From NCBI GenBank assembly GCA_964417895.1, contig CAYQJS010000001.1, forward strand, positions 248,001 through 312,000: a DNA stretch of 64,000 nucleotides, in the 5' to 3' direction. A model generated the notes under the pieces. The model was not told the DNA's origin, made no database searches, and was given only the letters and a program-made list of their open reading frames with translations. The position numbers and the translations under genes were made by a program. Below, in pieces: positions 35,281 through 42,883 of the stretch; positions within the stretch are counted from its first letter, which is position 1, and every line of letters starts with the position of its first letter. The stretch is from CAYQJS01 sp964417895 (lineage in GTDB: Bacteria; Chloroflexota; UBA6077; SHYK01).

Positions 35281-37479
35281 TTGACCGCAACCGCCGTCGT
35301 GGATCCGCGACCGAGCGACTATCGCGAGGCGCTGCTCTGCGCTGTTTACCTCAGCCCGGCGGTGGTGGAAGCGGCCGGTGCGCGCGTGGGCGACGTGGTG
35401 CGAGTGACGACGCAGCGCGGGCGCAGCGCTGTCGTTCGCATCGTGGGCGAGGCTCCGCCTGATCAGACCGGGTCGATTCGCTTCGACCGCTTCACGCGGC
35501 AGGCGCTGAAGGCCTTTCCCCACGAGCAGGTGACCATTGAACGGGTCGACATCGAGCCCGCGCAGGAGTTGGTGCTCGTTCCGGCCGTAGACATGTCGAC
35601 GCTGCACTACCCGCAGCTGGTGCCGTACCTCAAGAGCGTGCTGGTGGCGAACCGGACGCCGGTGCGGGCGGGCATGCTGCTCTACATCAGGCTCCCCGAC
35701 GCGCTGGCAGGAATCACTTACGACGTGCACTACGTGTCGGCGGCGGAGGCGGTCGTCGGGGATGAGACGCGTCTCTACCTCGAAGTTGAAGAGGACCACC
35801 ACCACGGGCCCGAGAGCCTGCACCAGCACGACCACGAACGCAAGGCCGAGACCGTGGTGGACACCACCTACGAGGACGTGGGCGGCTTGGTCGAGCAGAT
35901 TCGGGCCGTCCGCGAGTTCGTGGAGCTGCCGCTGATTTTCCCCCAGGTGTACCGGCAGCTCGGGATCAGCCCGCCGCGCGGGGTCATCTTCTATGGCGCC
36001 CCTGGGACCGGCAAGACCCTCCTGGCTCGGAGCGTCGCCAACGAGATCAATGCGCGGTTCTTCTACATCAACGGCCCTGAGATCGTGGGAACGTACAGCG
36101 GCCAGACGGAGGAGAACCTGCGCAAGGTGTTCGCGGACGCCGCGATCAATCCGCCGTCCATCATCTTCGTCGACGAACTGGATGCCATCGCCCCGGTGCG
36201 CGGCACCACCAGCACGCTGTCGGATACGAGGGCCGTCACACAGCTCCTGGCGCTGATGGACGGGTTGAGAAGGGCTGAGGGGGTGATGGTGATCGGCACC
36301 ACCAACCGAATCGAGACTGTCGACCGCGCGCTGCGGCGGGCGGGCAGGTTCGACCGGGAGATCTTCTTCCCGACGCCGTCGGCGGGCGGTCGTCTGGAGA
36401 TCCTGCGCGTCCACACGCGGGAGATGCCCCTCGCCGAGGACGCTCTCGATGCCCTCCCGCGCGTCGCGCAGGCGGCGTACGGCTTCGTCGGCGCCGACCT
36501 GATGGAGCTCGCTCGCGAGGCGGGGCTGAACTCACTCCGTCGCGCCTCCCAGACATTTCTCGAGAGCCCGTCGGTGGCCTCGTATCCCTCGTCAGAGGAT
36601 CTCGTGGTGACGCGTGACGATCTGGAGAGCGCTCTGGCGCACGTCAGCCCCGCGTCATTGAGAGAGTCACTGATCTCTTATCCGACGACGGTCTGGGACG
36701 ACATCGGGGGGCTGGCCGATGTGAAGGCGCGGCTACGGGGCCTCATCGAACGTCCCCTACGCCATCCGGAGCTGTTCGCAAGGCTCGGGCTGCCGACGAA
36801 CCCAGGCATCCTCCTGTATGGGCCGCCCGGCACCGGGAAGACGATGCTGGCGCAAGCGGTGGCCCGGGAGTGCGGCGCCAACTTCATTGCCATTCAGGGG
36901 CCCGAGCTGTTCTCCCAGTGGCTCGGCGAGTCGGAAGAGAGCGTGCGTCAGCTTTTCAGCGTCGCCCGTCGGGCAGCTCCGTGCATCGTGTTTTTCGATC
37001 AGCTCGACGCCGTGGCCCCTCGGCGTACGGCCGCCGAGTACGAGGGGACACGCGCGCCTCAGCGCGTCGTGAACCAGCTTCTCTCGGAGCTGGATGGCAT
37101 GGAGATGCGGACGCAAGTGATGGTGATCGGCGCCACCAACAATATCGATGTTGTCGATCCGTCGATGCTGCGTCCCGGCCGGTTCGGAGTTCATCTCTAC
37201 GTTGGGCCGCCCGACGACGCGGGCCGCGCCGAGATCCTCCGCATCCACCTTGGCTCGGCGTCGCTGGCACCTGGCGTCATGCTCGACGAGCTGGTTGCGG
37301 ACCTGGTCGTGCGGACGGCCGGCTTCTCTGGGGCCGACCTCGCTTTCCTCTGCCAGGGAGCGAAGCTCCAGGCCCTCGAGGAGGTCGAATACGGCACCGA
37401 CCCGGCCCTGGCCTCGGGGCACTTCGAGCATGCTCTGGGGGAGTTTCGGGCGCGGCTCGGAGCCGCGCAGGCGATATAA
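35281..37479 (+). CDS. CDC48/VAT-like double AAA+ ATPase
   Basis: A 732-residue protein. It has the N-terminal double-psi barrel domain (about 5-165), a His-rich linker (EEDHHHGPESLHQHDHERK), AAA D1 with Walker A GAPGTGKT (239-246) and intact Walker B FVDE (296-299), and AAA D2 with Walker A GPPGTGKT (514-521) but Walker B FFDQ (571-574) with Gln574 for Glu. CDC48 proteins unfold or extract substrates as hexamers. The D2 change would be expected to slow hydrolysis there. TTG 35281 is chosen because GGAGG is five bases upstream. Downstream lies the tRNA operon. Confidence 0.92.
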   Translation: MTATAVVDPRPSDYREALLCAVYLSPAVVEAAGARVGDVVRVTTQRGRSAVVRIVGEAPPDQTGSIRFDRFTRQALKAFPHEQVTIERVDIEPAQELVLVPAVDMSTLHYPQLVPYLKSVLVANRTPVRAGMLLYIRLPDALAGITYDVHYVSAAEAVVGDETRLYLEVEEDHHHGPESLHQHDHERKAETVVDTTYEDVGGLVEQIRAVREFVELPLIFPQVYRQLGISPPRGVIFYGAPGTGKTLLARSVANEINARFFYINGPEIVGTYSGQTEENLRKVFADAAINPPSIIFVDELDAIAPVRGTTSTLSDTRAVTQLLALMDGLRRAEGVMVIGTTNRIETVDRALRRAGRFDREIFFPTPSAGGRLEILRVHTREMPLAEDALDALPRVAQAAYGFVGADLMELAREAGLNSLRRASQTFLESPSVASYPSSEDLVVTRDDLESALAHVSPASLRESLISYPTTVWDDIGGLADVKARLRGLIERPLRHPELFARLGLPTNPGILLYGPPGTGKTMLAQAVARECGANFIAIQGPELFSQWLGESEESVRQLFSVARRAAPCIVFFDQLDAVAPRRTAAEYEGTRAPQRVVNQLLSELDGMEMRTQVMVIGATNNIDVVDPSMLRPGRFGVHLYVGPPDDAGRAEILRIHLGSASLAPGVMLDELVADLVVRTAGFSGADLAFLCQGAKLQALEEVEYGTDPALASGHFEHALGEFRARLGAAQAI

Positions 37480-37500
37480 GGAATGTGAGCGCCCTTTTTG

Positions 37501-37529
37501 TTGACGCCCACTCAGCCCTTTGCTATGAT
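37501..37529 (+). promoter_or_regulatory. Promoter of the tRNA-rpmG-secE-nusG cluster
   Basis: TTGACG (37501-37506), a 17-base spacer and TATGAT (37524-37529) form a near-consensus sigma-70-type promoter about 60 bases before the first tRNA. It is the clearest promoter in the window. Confidence 0.75.
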
Positions 37530-37543
37530 CTCAGTGGCAGGGG

Positions 37544-37557
37544 CCCCCGATAGGGGG
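37544..37557 (+). terminator. Early hairpin with T-rich tail, possible attenuator
   Basis: CCCCC-GATA-GGGGG is followed by TCTTCTGTTT, directly in the expected leader between the promoter and tRNA-Thr. The stem is only 5 bp and the tail is mixed, so partial termination or a processing signal are both possible. Confidence 0.3.
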
Positions 37558-37590
37558 TCTTCTGTTTACACGAGCCCGGATGCTGCGCCT

Positions 37591-37662
37591 GCCGACGTAG
37601 CTCAATGGCAGAGCAGCGGTTTTGTAAACCGCCGGTTGGGGGTTCAAATCCCTTCGTCGGCT
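37591..37662 (+). tRNA. tRNA-Thr (anticodon TGT)
   Basis: A full cloverleaf: acceptor GCCGACG/CGTCGGC, D-arm AGCTCAATGGCAGAGC, anticodon stem GCGGT-TTTGTAA-ACCGC with TGT, and T-loop TTCAAAT. CCA is encoded (37663-37665). It is the first gene of the tRNA operon. Confidence 0.96.
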
Positions 37663-37668
37663 CCATCC

Positions 37669-37753
37669 GGTGGGGTGGCCGAGTGGTTAATGGCACCGGT
37701 CTGTAAAACCGGCTCCCGGAAGGGATTCGCAGGTTCGAATCCTGCCCCCACCA
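37669..37753 (+). tRNA. tRNA-Tyr (anticodon GTA)
   Basis: A class II tRNA: acceptor GGTGGGG/CCCCACC, anticodon arm CCGGT-CTGTAAA-ACCGG with GTA, long variable arm CTCCCGGAAGGGA, and T-loop TTCGAAT. CCA is not encoded. It lies six bases after tRNA-Thr. Confidence 0.95.
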
Positions 37754-37763
37754 CCCCGCGGAA

Positions 37764-37797
37764 GTGCGGATTTCGGATTGCCGATTGCGGAATTGGG
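37764..37797 (+). repeat. GATTGCGGAATTGGG-type low-complexity repeat
   Basis: GTGCGGATTTCGGATTGCCG continues with ATTGCGGAATTGGG between tRNA-Tyr and tRNA-Thr, where tRNA-Gly is usual. Near-identical wording occurs at 15806-15839, and a shorter form at 22180-22203. Confidence 0.5.
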
Positions 37798-37840
37798 ACG
37801 TTTGTCAATCCGCGCTCCACAATCGACACTCCGAGGTCGG

Positions 37841-37913
37841 GCCCACGTAGCTCAGCAGGTAGAGCACGTTCTTGGTAAGAACGGGGTCACCGGTTCGAGT
37901 CCGGTCGTGGGCT
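37841..37913 (+). tRNA. tRNA-Thr (anticodon GGT)
   Basis: The cloverleaf is complete: acceptor GCCCACG/CGTGGGC, anticodon arm CGTTC-TTGGTAA-GAACG with GGT, and T-arm CCGGTTCGAGTCCGG. CCA is encoded (37914-37916). In the common bacterial order this tRNA directly precedes tuf, and here it precedes a tuf fragment. Confidence 0.96.
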
Positions 37914-37938
37914 CCACCCGACGGGTAGTCCCGGAGTT

Positions 37939-38053
37939 ATGGCGAAGCAGAAGTTTGAACGGACGAAGCCGCACGTCAAATGTAGGGATGATCGGGCACG
38001 TGGATTATGAGAAGACGACGCTGACGGCGGCGATCACGAGCGTTTCGGCGTAA
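37939..38053 (+). pseudogene. tuf: Truncated, frameshifted elongation factor Tu (tuf) remnant
   Basis: From ATG 37939 (CCGGAG upstream) the frame reads MAKQKFERTKPHVK, the EF-Tu N-terminus, then loses frame. The next frame continues [20 protein letters not shown] up to TAA at 38051-38053, matching the EF-Tu [20 protein letters not shown] block with changes in the P-loop (H-G to Y-E). About 40 of some 400 residues remain. Translation needs a second, intact tuf, which must lie elsewhere. Confidence 0.88.
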
Positions 38054-38085
38054 TGGGTCGCACCACGGCGCCGGGGAGTTAGAAT

Positions 38086-38250
38086 ATGGCAAAACGGGCG
38101 GATCGGATGTTGATCACACTCGCTTGCGGCGAGTGCCGCGAGCGGCGCTACCACACGGAGAAGAACCGGCGCAATGATCCCGACCGGCTGACGCTCAAGA
38201 AATTCTGCCCGCGGTGCCGCAAGCACACGGAGCAGCGCGAGACCCGATAG
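38086..38250 (+). CDS. rpmG: 50S ribosomal protein L33
   Basis: A 54-residue ribosomal protein: MAKRADRMLITLACGECRER onward, with zinc knuckles C14-x2-C17 and C42-x2-C45 (C+ form) and the typical TLKKFCPRCRKHT. It is a component of the large subunit near the E site. The canonical position is between tuf and tRNA-Trp/secE, as here. The gap from the tuf stub is 32 bases with a weak GGGGAG site. Confidence 0.95.
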   Translation: MAKRADRMLITLACGECRERRYHTEKNRRNDPDRLTLKKFCPRCRKHTEQRETR

Positions 38251-38267
38251 ACCCTACAGCTGAATAC

Positions 38268-38340
<73 letters not shown>

Positions 38341-38350
38341 CCCAAAAGGT

Positions 38351-38418
38351 GTCATCCTGAGCGAAGCGAGGATGAGCATCCCAAGAGTGGGAGGTTCTCG
38401 CGGCGGCCTGAGAATGAC
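38351..38418 (+). repeat. GTCAT-type intergenic palindrome, copy 3
   Basis: It begins GTCATCCTGAGCGAAGCGAG and ends GGCCTGAGAATGAC, with inner TCCCAAGAGTGGGA hairpin. It is inserted between tRNA-Trp and secE, immediately upstream of the secE ribosome site. Termini match copies at 15871 and 18527. Confidence 0.7.
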
Positions 38419-38433
38419 AGGGGAGCGATACGG

Positions 38434-38718
38434 ATGGCAAGACAGCTTCGACGCTCGATGGCCGGCACTGAGGCGGCGCAACAGGCGCGCAAGCCCGTGG
38501 CTCGGCCCGCGCTGCAGCCGGATCTCGGGCGCCGGGGCAGGGGGCTCGGCGAGTTCATCCGCGAAGTGCGATCCGAGCTCCGGAAGGTGGTGTGGCCAAC
38601 TCCAGAGCAGGCCGCACGGCTTACTGCTCTGGTCGTTGCCCTCTCCGTTGCCATGGGGTTGGCGCTCGGCTTTATCGACTTCGTGTTTGCCGAGCTATTT
38701 CGCGCGCTTGTGCGCTAG
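38434..38718 (+). CDS. secE: Preprotein translocase subunit SecE
   Basis: A 94-residue single-span SecE. The conserved cytoplasmic amphipathic helix is FIREVRSELRKVVWPTPEQA, then one membrane helix LTALVVALSVAMGLALGFIDFVF. It clamps SecY in the protein-export channel. AGGGGAG lies upstream of ATG 38434; the longer frame runs back into the repeat and tRNA-Trp and is rejected. nusG follows nine bases later. Confidence 0.95.
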   Translation: MARQLRRSMAGTEAAQQARKPVARPALQPDLGRRGRGLGEFIREVRSELRKVVWPTPEQAARLTALVVALSVAMGLALGFIDFVFAELFRALVR

Positions 38719-38727
38719 CGGGGAGCC

Positions 38728-39393
38728 ATGGAAACGGAGACTCGCGACCCAGAGCTTATTGACGAGCCCAATGCTGCGCTCCTCGCCGGGGATTCAGTCG
38801 CACACCCGTCGGACGGCGGAGCCGAAGAAGAGGACGAACTCGAGGCGGAGGACCGTCGCTGGTTCGTGATCCATACCTACTCCGGGTATGAGAACAAGGT
38901 AAAGAACAACCTCGAGCACCGCATCGATTCGATGGGTGTCGGCGACAAGATCTACGATGTGGTAATCCCGACCGAGGAAGAGGTCGAGATTAAGGATGGC
39001 CAACGCCGAACAGTCCAGCGCAAGGTGTTCCCCGGCTACGTGCTCGTCCAAATGCTGGTCACCGATGAGGGCATTCCGCCGAACGATTCCTGGTATGTGG
39101 TCCGCAATACCCCGGGCGTGACGGGGTTTGTTGGCTCGGGGACCCACCCCAGCCCGCTCGAGGAGCCTGAGGTCAAACGGATCCTGCGGCGCATGAAGAT
39201 GGAGGCGCCGCGCCTGAAGGTGAGCTTCTCCAAGGACGAGCGCGTCAAGGTTGTGGACGGCCCGTTCACGGACTTCATCGGTATCGTGGATACCATCAAT
39301 CCGGAGAAGGGGAAGGTGCGCGTGCTCGTGTCCTTCTTCGGGCGCGAGACCCCGGTCGAGCTCGATTTCCTTCAAGTAGCACGAATTACATAG
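38728..39393 (+). CDS. nusG: Transcription termination/antitermination factor NusG
   Basis: A 221-residue protein. After an acidic N-terminal extension of about 45 residues comes the NGN domain (WFVIHTYSGYENKVKNNLEH ... FPGYVLVQM ... VRNTPGVTGFVG) and the C-terminal KOW domain (VKVVDGPFTDFIGIVDTINPEKGKVRVLVSFFGRETPVELDF). It binds the RNA polymerase clamp and couples transcription to ribosomes or Rho. It stands between secE and rplK, as in most bacteria. GGGGAG precedes the ATG. Confidence 0.97.
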   Translation: METETRDPELIDEPNAALLAGDSVAHPSDGGAEEEDELEAEDRRWFVIHTYSGYENKVKNNLEHRIDSMGVGDKIYDVVIPTEEEVEIKDGQRRTVQRKVFPGYVLVQMLVTDEGIPPNDSWYVVRNTPGVTGFVGSGTHPSPLEEPEVKRILRRMKMEAPRLKVSFSKDERVKVVDGPFTDFIGIVDTINPEKGKVRVLVSFFGRETPVELDFLQVARIT

Positions 39394-39477
39394 CCGTTAG
39401 CCATTAGCCCTGAGCGTCGTGCGTGTGCGTCTCGCCTTGACCGCTCAAAGCCGATGGCTGACCGCTGAGGGCGCGAG

Positions 39478-39900
39478 ATGGCTAAGAAGGTCAGGGCGAT
39501 CGTCAAGCTCCAGATAGACGCGGGGAAGGCCACCCCGGCGCCGCCGGTGGGTCCTGCCCTCGGCCAGCACGGCATCAATATCATGGCATTCGTGAAGGAG
39601 TACAACGAGCGGACCGCCAGCCAGGCCGGAAGTGTCGTCCCCGTGGAAATCACTGTCTTCGAGGATCGTTCGTTCACCTTCGCGCTCAAGACTCCCCCAG
39701 CTTCGGACCTGATCCGCAAGGCGATTGCTATCGAGAAGGGGTCGGGCAGCCCGAAACGGGCCGCGGTGGGCGTACTCCCTCGGGACAAACTCAGACAGAT
39801 TGCCGAAACGAAAATGAAGGATCTGAACGCCAACAGCATCGAGGCGGCAGAGCGAATCATCGAGGGGAGCGCCCGCAGCATGGGTGTGACTGTAGAGTGA
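39478..39900 (+). CDS. rplK: 50S ribosomal protein L11
   Basis: A 140-residue L11 of the GTPase-associated centre. N-terminal VRAIVKLQIDAGKATPAPPV with the Pro-rich loop, then GPALGQHGINIMAFVKEYNERT, and a C-terminal rRNA-binding domain ending SARSMGVTVE. It binds the 23S thiostrepton loop. The 84-base gap from nusG is filled by TTAGCC-type low-complexity repeat, which separates what is normally a tight unit. Confidence 0.97.
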   Translation: MAKKVRAIVKLQIDAGKATPAPPVGPALGQHGINIMAFVKEYNERTASQAGSVVPVEITVFEDRSFTFALKTPPASDLIRKAIAIEKGSGSPKRAAVGVLPRDKLRQIAETKMKDLNANSIEAAERIIEGSARSMGVTVE

Positions 39901-39977
39901 ACGGCGAGGAGTGCAGGAGTGGACGAGTAGCAACTCACTTCTCACTCCCCGCTGTGATCGAAGGGAGCTGAGCGGCA

Positions 39978-40685
39978 GTGCGTGGTAAACGAGTCCTGGA
40001 ACTCCGCAAGAAGGTAGACCCCACGGCGACGTACGCGCCGGATGAAGGCATCCGCCTGGCCAAGGATCTCGCGAGCGCAAAGTTCGATGAGACGATCGAG
40101 TGTCATGTCCGTATGGGCGTGGATCCGCGCCACGCGGACCAGATGGTCCGCGGGTCGCTAATTCTCCCCGCCGGCACGGGCAAGAAGATGCGAGTTCTCG
40201 CGTTTGTTCAGGGCGAGAAGTTCCGGGAGGCGGAAGAAGCCGGCGCAGACTACGTGGGTGGCGAGGATCTCGTCCAACGGATTCAGGGCGGATGGCTGGA
40301 GTTCGATGTGGCCGTGGCCACGCCGGACATCATGGGCACGGTCGGCCGACTCGGCCGCATCCTGGGCCCGCGTGGGCTGCTCCCGAACCCGCGGACCGGC
40401 ACGGTGTCACCCGACATCGGCAAGCTGATTCACGACGTCCGGGCGGGTCGCGTCGAGTTCCGCGTGGACAAGACCGCGGTGATCCACGTGCCCATCGGGA
40501 AGGCCAGCTTCCCCGATGAACGATTGCGGGAGAACCTCGCGGCCCTCATCGACGCCGTCGTCCGTGCCAAGCCGCCGGCGGCCAAAGGGCAGTACATCCG
40601 AACTGTGACCCTCGCGCCAACCATGGGCCCCGGCGTGAAGCTAGACGTCCAGCCCACGCTGGCGCTCACAGCGAGCGCCGCGTAG
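39978..40685 (+). CDS. rplA: 50S ribosomal protein L1
   Basis: A 235-residue L1, the L1-stalk protein that also represses its own operon in many bacteria. Typical segments are RGKRVLELRKKVDP, DETIECHVRMGVDPRHADQM, RIQGGWLEFDVAVATPDIMG, GRLGRILGPRGLLPNPRTGT and NLAALIDAVVRAKPPAAKG. The start is GTG with AAGGGAG upstream. The usual next genes rplJ and rplL are missing; an inverted thpR gene follows. Confidence 0.96.
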   Translation: MRGKRVLELRKKVDPTATYAPDEGIRLAKDLASAKFDETIECHVRMGVDPRHADQMVRGSLILPAGTGKKMRVLAFVQGEKFREAEEAGADYVGGEDLVQRIQGGWLEFDVAVATPDIMGTVGRLGRILGPRGLLPNPRTGTVSPDIGKLIHDVRAGRVEFRVDKTAVIHVPIGKASFPDERLRENLAALIDAVVRAKPPAAKGQYIRTVTLAPTMGPGVKLDVQPTLALTASAA

Positions 40686-40701
40686 GGTCCGCGCCGGAGC
40701 T

Positions 40702-40759
40702 GTGAGGTTACTCGGCGAGCCTGCCTCAACTTCAGCGAGTTGCGCCGAAGAAGCCTCAC
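40702..40759 (+). ncRNA. Structured RNA candidate after rplA
   Basis: Three nested stems: GTGAGG (40702-40707)/CCTCAC (40754-40759), TCGGCG (40712-40717)/CGCCGA (40743-40748), CAACT (40727-40731)/AGTTG (40738-40742). This is where the L10(L12) autoregulatory leader lies when rplJL follow rplA, so it may be a leftover of that leader. No T-run follows, so it is not an ordinary terminator. The rest of 40686-40905 has no gene. Confidence 0.4.
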
Positions 40760-40905
40760 GAAGGGGCGCGGTGATTCGAGTGCGCGCTACGGACCTTGAC
40801 GGGCGGCAAGGATCGGTGGCCTCGGACCCGCAGCTCATCCCAGCGCCACTCGCAACACCGGCGTATAGGTCGGCCCTGTTGGGTGCAAGTCACTGCGCAT
40901 GAGGA

Positions 40906-41454
40906 CTACCTCGCTGCACTCCGCGCGCGGGCGGCAGCAACGTCGTTTCTCGCCCGGATCGCTCGGTACATCGCCTCTGACTGCGCCGACGCCGCGTTGC
41001 GGCGGGCCCGGCCGAGGGTGATGTGGGGGCGCAGCGGGGTCGGCTCGAACGGTACGCTCTCGGCATCGAGCCAGCGTGTCAGTGCGCCGTGAAGGGCGGC
41101 CAGCGTGCCTTGTGGCGCCTCCTCAGCGCCCGCCCAGATCACGCGGACCGAGCGCGGGCTCCCGAAGGATCCGAGCCCGCCCAGGCGTAGCATGAAGGGG
41201 CGGCCTACTTCCGCGGCCCGGTCCACGGCCCTTGCGATCGCGGGCACCATTTCGGCCGGCTGGCCGCCCAGAAACAGCAGCGTGATATGCATGAGCCGCG
41301 GGTCGACCCAGCGACCGAAGCCGGGGGCTGCGGCGTCGAGCGATCGGGCCTCTCGGGCCAGCCACGCGCGCCACTCCTCCGGCAGCTCGATAGCGACAAA
41401 CAGCCGCAGGTTCCGAGTGCCGGGTTCAGAGCTCCGAGGGGGAATATTCATCAC
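40906..41454 (-). CDS. thpR: RNA 2',3'-cyclic phosphodiesterase ThpR
   Basis: A 2H-phosphoesterase with both HxTx motifs, HITL at 56-59 and 144-147 (LRPHITLGRAR), and the family N-terminal strand LFVAIELPEEW. It hydrolyses 2',3'-cyclic ends of RNA. The family normally begins at M/L-RLFVAIE; the 15 or so extra N-terminal residues (MMNIPPRSSEPGTRN) are encoded by the GGAACTCGG-type repeat upstream, so the true start may be further in, at a non-ATG codon. Confidence 0.87.
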   Translation of the reverse strand: MMNIPPRSSEPGTRNLRLFVAIELPEEWRAWLAREARSLDAAAPGFGRWVDPRLMHITLLFLGGQPAEMVPAIARAVDRAAEVGRPFMLRLGGLGSFGSPRSVRVIWAGAEEAPQGTLAALHGALTRWLDAESVPFEPTPLRPHITLGRARRNAASAQSEAMYRAIRARNDVAAARARSAAR

Positions 41455-41557
41455 GGCCCTTCCCCCCGACCGCTCACACCAATAGGCGACGATATCCGCC
41501 GAGGTCGTGCGGCGAGCCCGTGACTCGGAACTCGGAACGCAGAACTTGGAACCTCAT

Positions 41558-42883
41558 CTAGTTGAGCTCCCGTATCGTCCGTGAGGCGGCGCCCACGAGG
41601 AGCGCGACGAGAACGCAGCCGGCGCCCGTCAGCATCACCGCCATGGGCGCGCCCCACAGGCTGGTCACGAAGGCGATCGCCATTGTACTGATGGGGTGCA
41701 GGCCACGATCAGCGGACCACACGGCCATCACGCGGCCACGGTATTCGTCCGGCGTGTGGAGCTGGAGCAGCCCCTGGCTGATGGTCCGGTAGGCGACGTG
41801 GGCGAACCCGTGCAGGGCCAGGGCAGCCAGAGAGAGCCACAGCCAAGCCGACATCCCGAAGACGACCGTTGCCACTCCCAGGAGCACCACGCCGCCGAGG
41901 GTAATCAGTCCTTTACGGCGCAGGTCGTCGGCGGAGGCTACGAATAGCGTCCCGACGACTCCCCCGATGGCCGGCGCCCCGAAGAGCAGGCCCAGGCCAC
42001 CGGCCCCGATGTGGAGCACGTCCTTGGCAAAGATGGGCGCGAGCGTCTGGTTGGCGAGGCTGAACAGGATAGGCACGAGCGACAGGATGGCCAGCCAGCC
42101 GATCACGGGGTTCCGGCGCAGATATCCGTAGCCACGAAATCCCTCCAGCCACCCTATTGGGCGGCGCCCCGCACGCCACTGGCCGGGCGCCAACGCCGCG
42201 GCTTCCACGGAGTAGATCTGTACCCTGGACATCGCCCCGGAGCCGCACCCATACAGCGCTGCCTCGAGCAGCAACGCTGCTGCCGGCCCAGAAACCCCCA
42301 TGGCAATGCTGGCCAGCGCCGGGCCGCCTAGCTTCGCGATGTTCTGGACGCTCCCGCTGAGCGCCACCGCGTTCATCAGGTGTTGCCGCGGCACCACTGA
42401 GGGGATGAGCGCCTGGCGGGCTGGTTGTTGCACCGCCCCCACCACTCCCTCCAGGAGGGAAGCCGCTATGAAGTGCCACACATCGATGACGCCCGCCAGT
42501 ACCAGCGTGGCCAGAGCAGCGGCGATGGCGGCGCTCGCGAGCTGGCTGGAGATGAGCAGGGCCTTCCGATCCACGCGGTCCGCGAGAACACCGCCCGCGA
42601 AGCTCACGATCAGCAATGGCGCCTGTTTCGAGGCCTGGACTGCCCCCATGGCGAGCACGGAGCCGCTGATGTCGTAGACGATCCAACTGCGCACCAGGAT
42701 CTCGGTCCAGTTCGCGACCGAACCAGCGATGATGGATCCCATAAGCCAGCGGAAGTTGAGGCTTTCCAGCGATGAGATCAGCCGAGGCAGACGGCCGGGC
42801 GCCTCGGCAATAGCATTTGTTTCCGCGGCTGGCGCCTGGGCCGCGGGTGGATGCGGGTAGTGCCCTGCCCCCGGGTTACTCAC
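41558..42883 (-). CDS. Major facilitator superfamily exporter (EntS-like)
   Basis: A 441-residue membrane protein with about 12 helices. The MFS signature is GGVLADRVDRKALLIS, helix 1 is LNFRWLMGSIIAGSVANWTE, and GRVMAVWSADRGLHPI marks the second half. The GTG start overlaps the upstream MFS stop by four bases (GTGA), so the two exporters are coupled and may form a heteromer or act in sequence. The substrate is unknown. Confidence 0.87.
   Translation of the reverse strand: MSNPGAGHYPHPPAAQAPAAETNAIAEAPGRLPRLISSLESLNFRWLMGSIIAGSVANWTEILVRSWIVYDISGSVLAMGAVQASKQAPLLIVSFAGGVLADRVDRKALLISSQLASAAIAAALATLVLAGVIDVWHFIAASLLEGVVGAVQQPARQALIPSVVPRQHLMNAVALSGSVQNIAKLGGPALASIAMGVSGPAAALLLEAALYGCGSGAMSRVQIYSVEAAALAPGQWRAGRRPIGWLEGFRGYGYLRRNPVIGWLAILSLVPILFSLANQTLAPIFAKDVLHIGAGGLGLLFGAPAIGGVVGTLFVASADDLRRKGLITLGGVVLLGVATVVFGMSAWLWLSLAALALHGFAHVAYRTISQGLLQLHTPDEYRGRVMAVWSADRGLHPISTMAIAFVTSLWGAPMAVMLTGAGCVLVALLVGAASRTIRELN

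Noticed and set aside
40702..40759. Intrinsic terminator after rplA
   Set aside because: No T-run follows the stems; kept as a structured RNA candidate instead.
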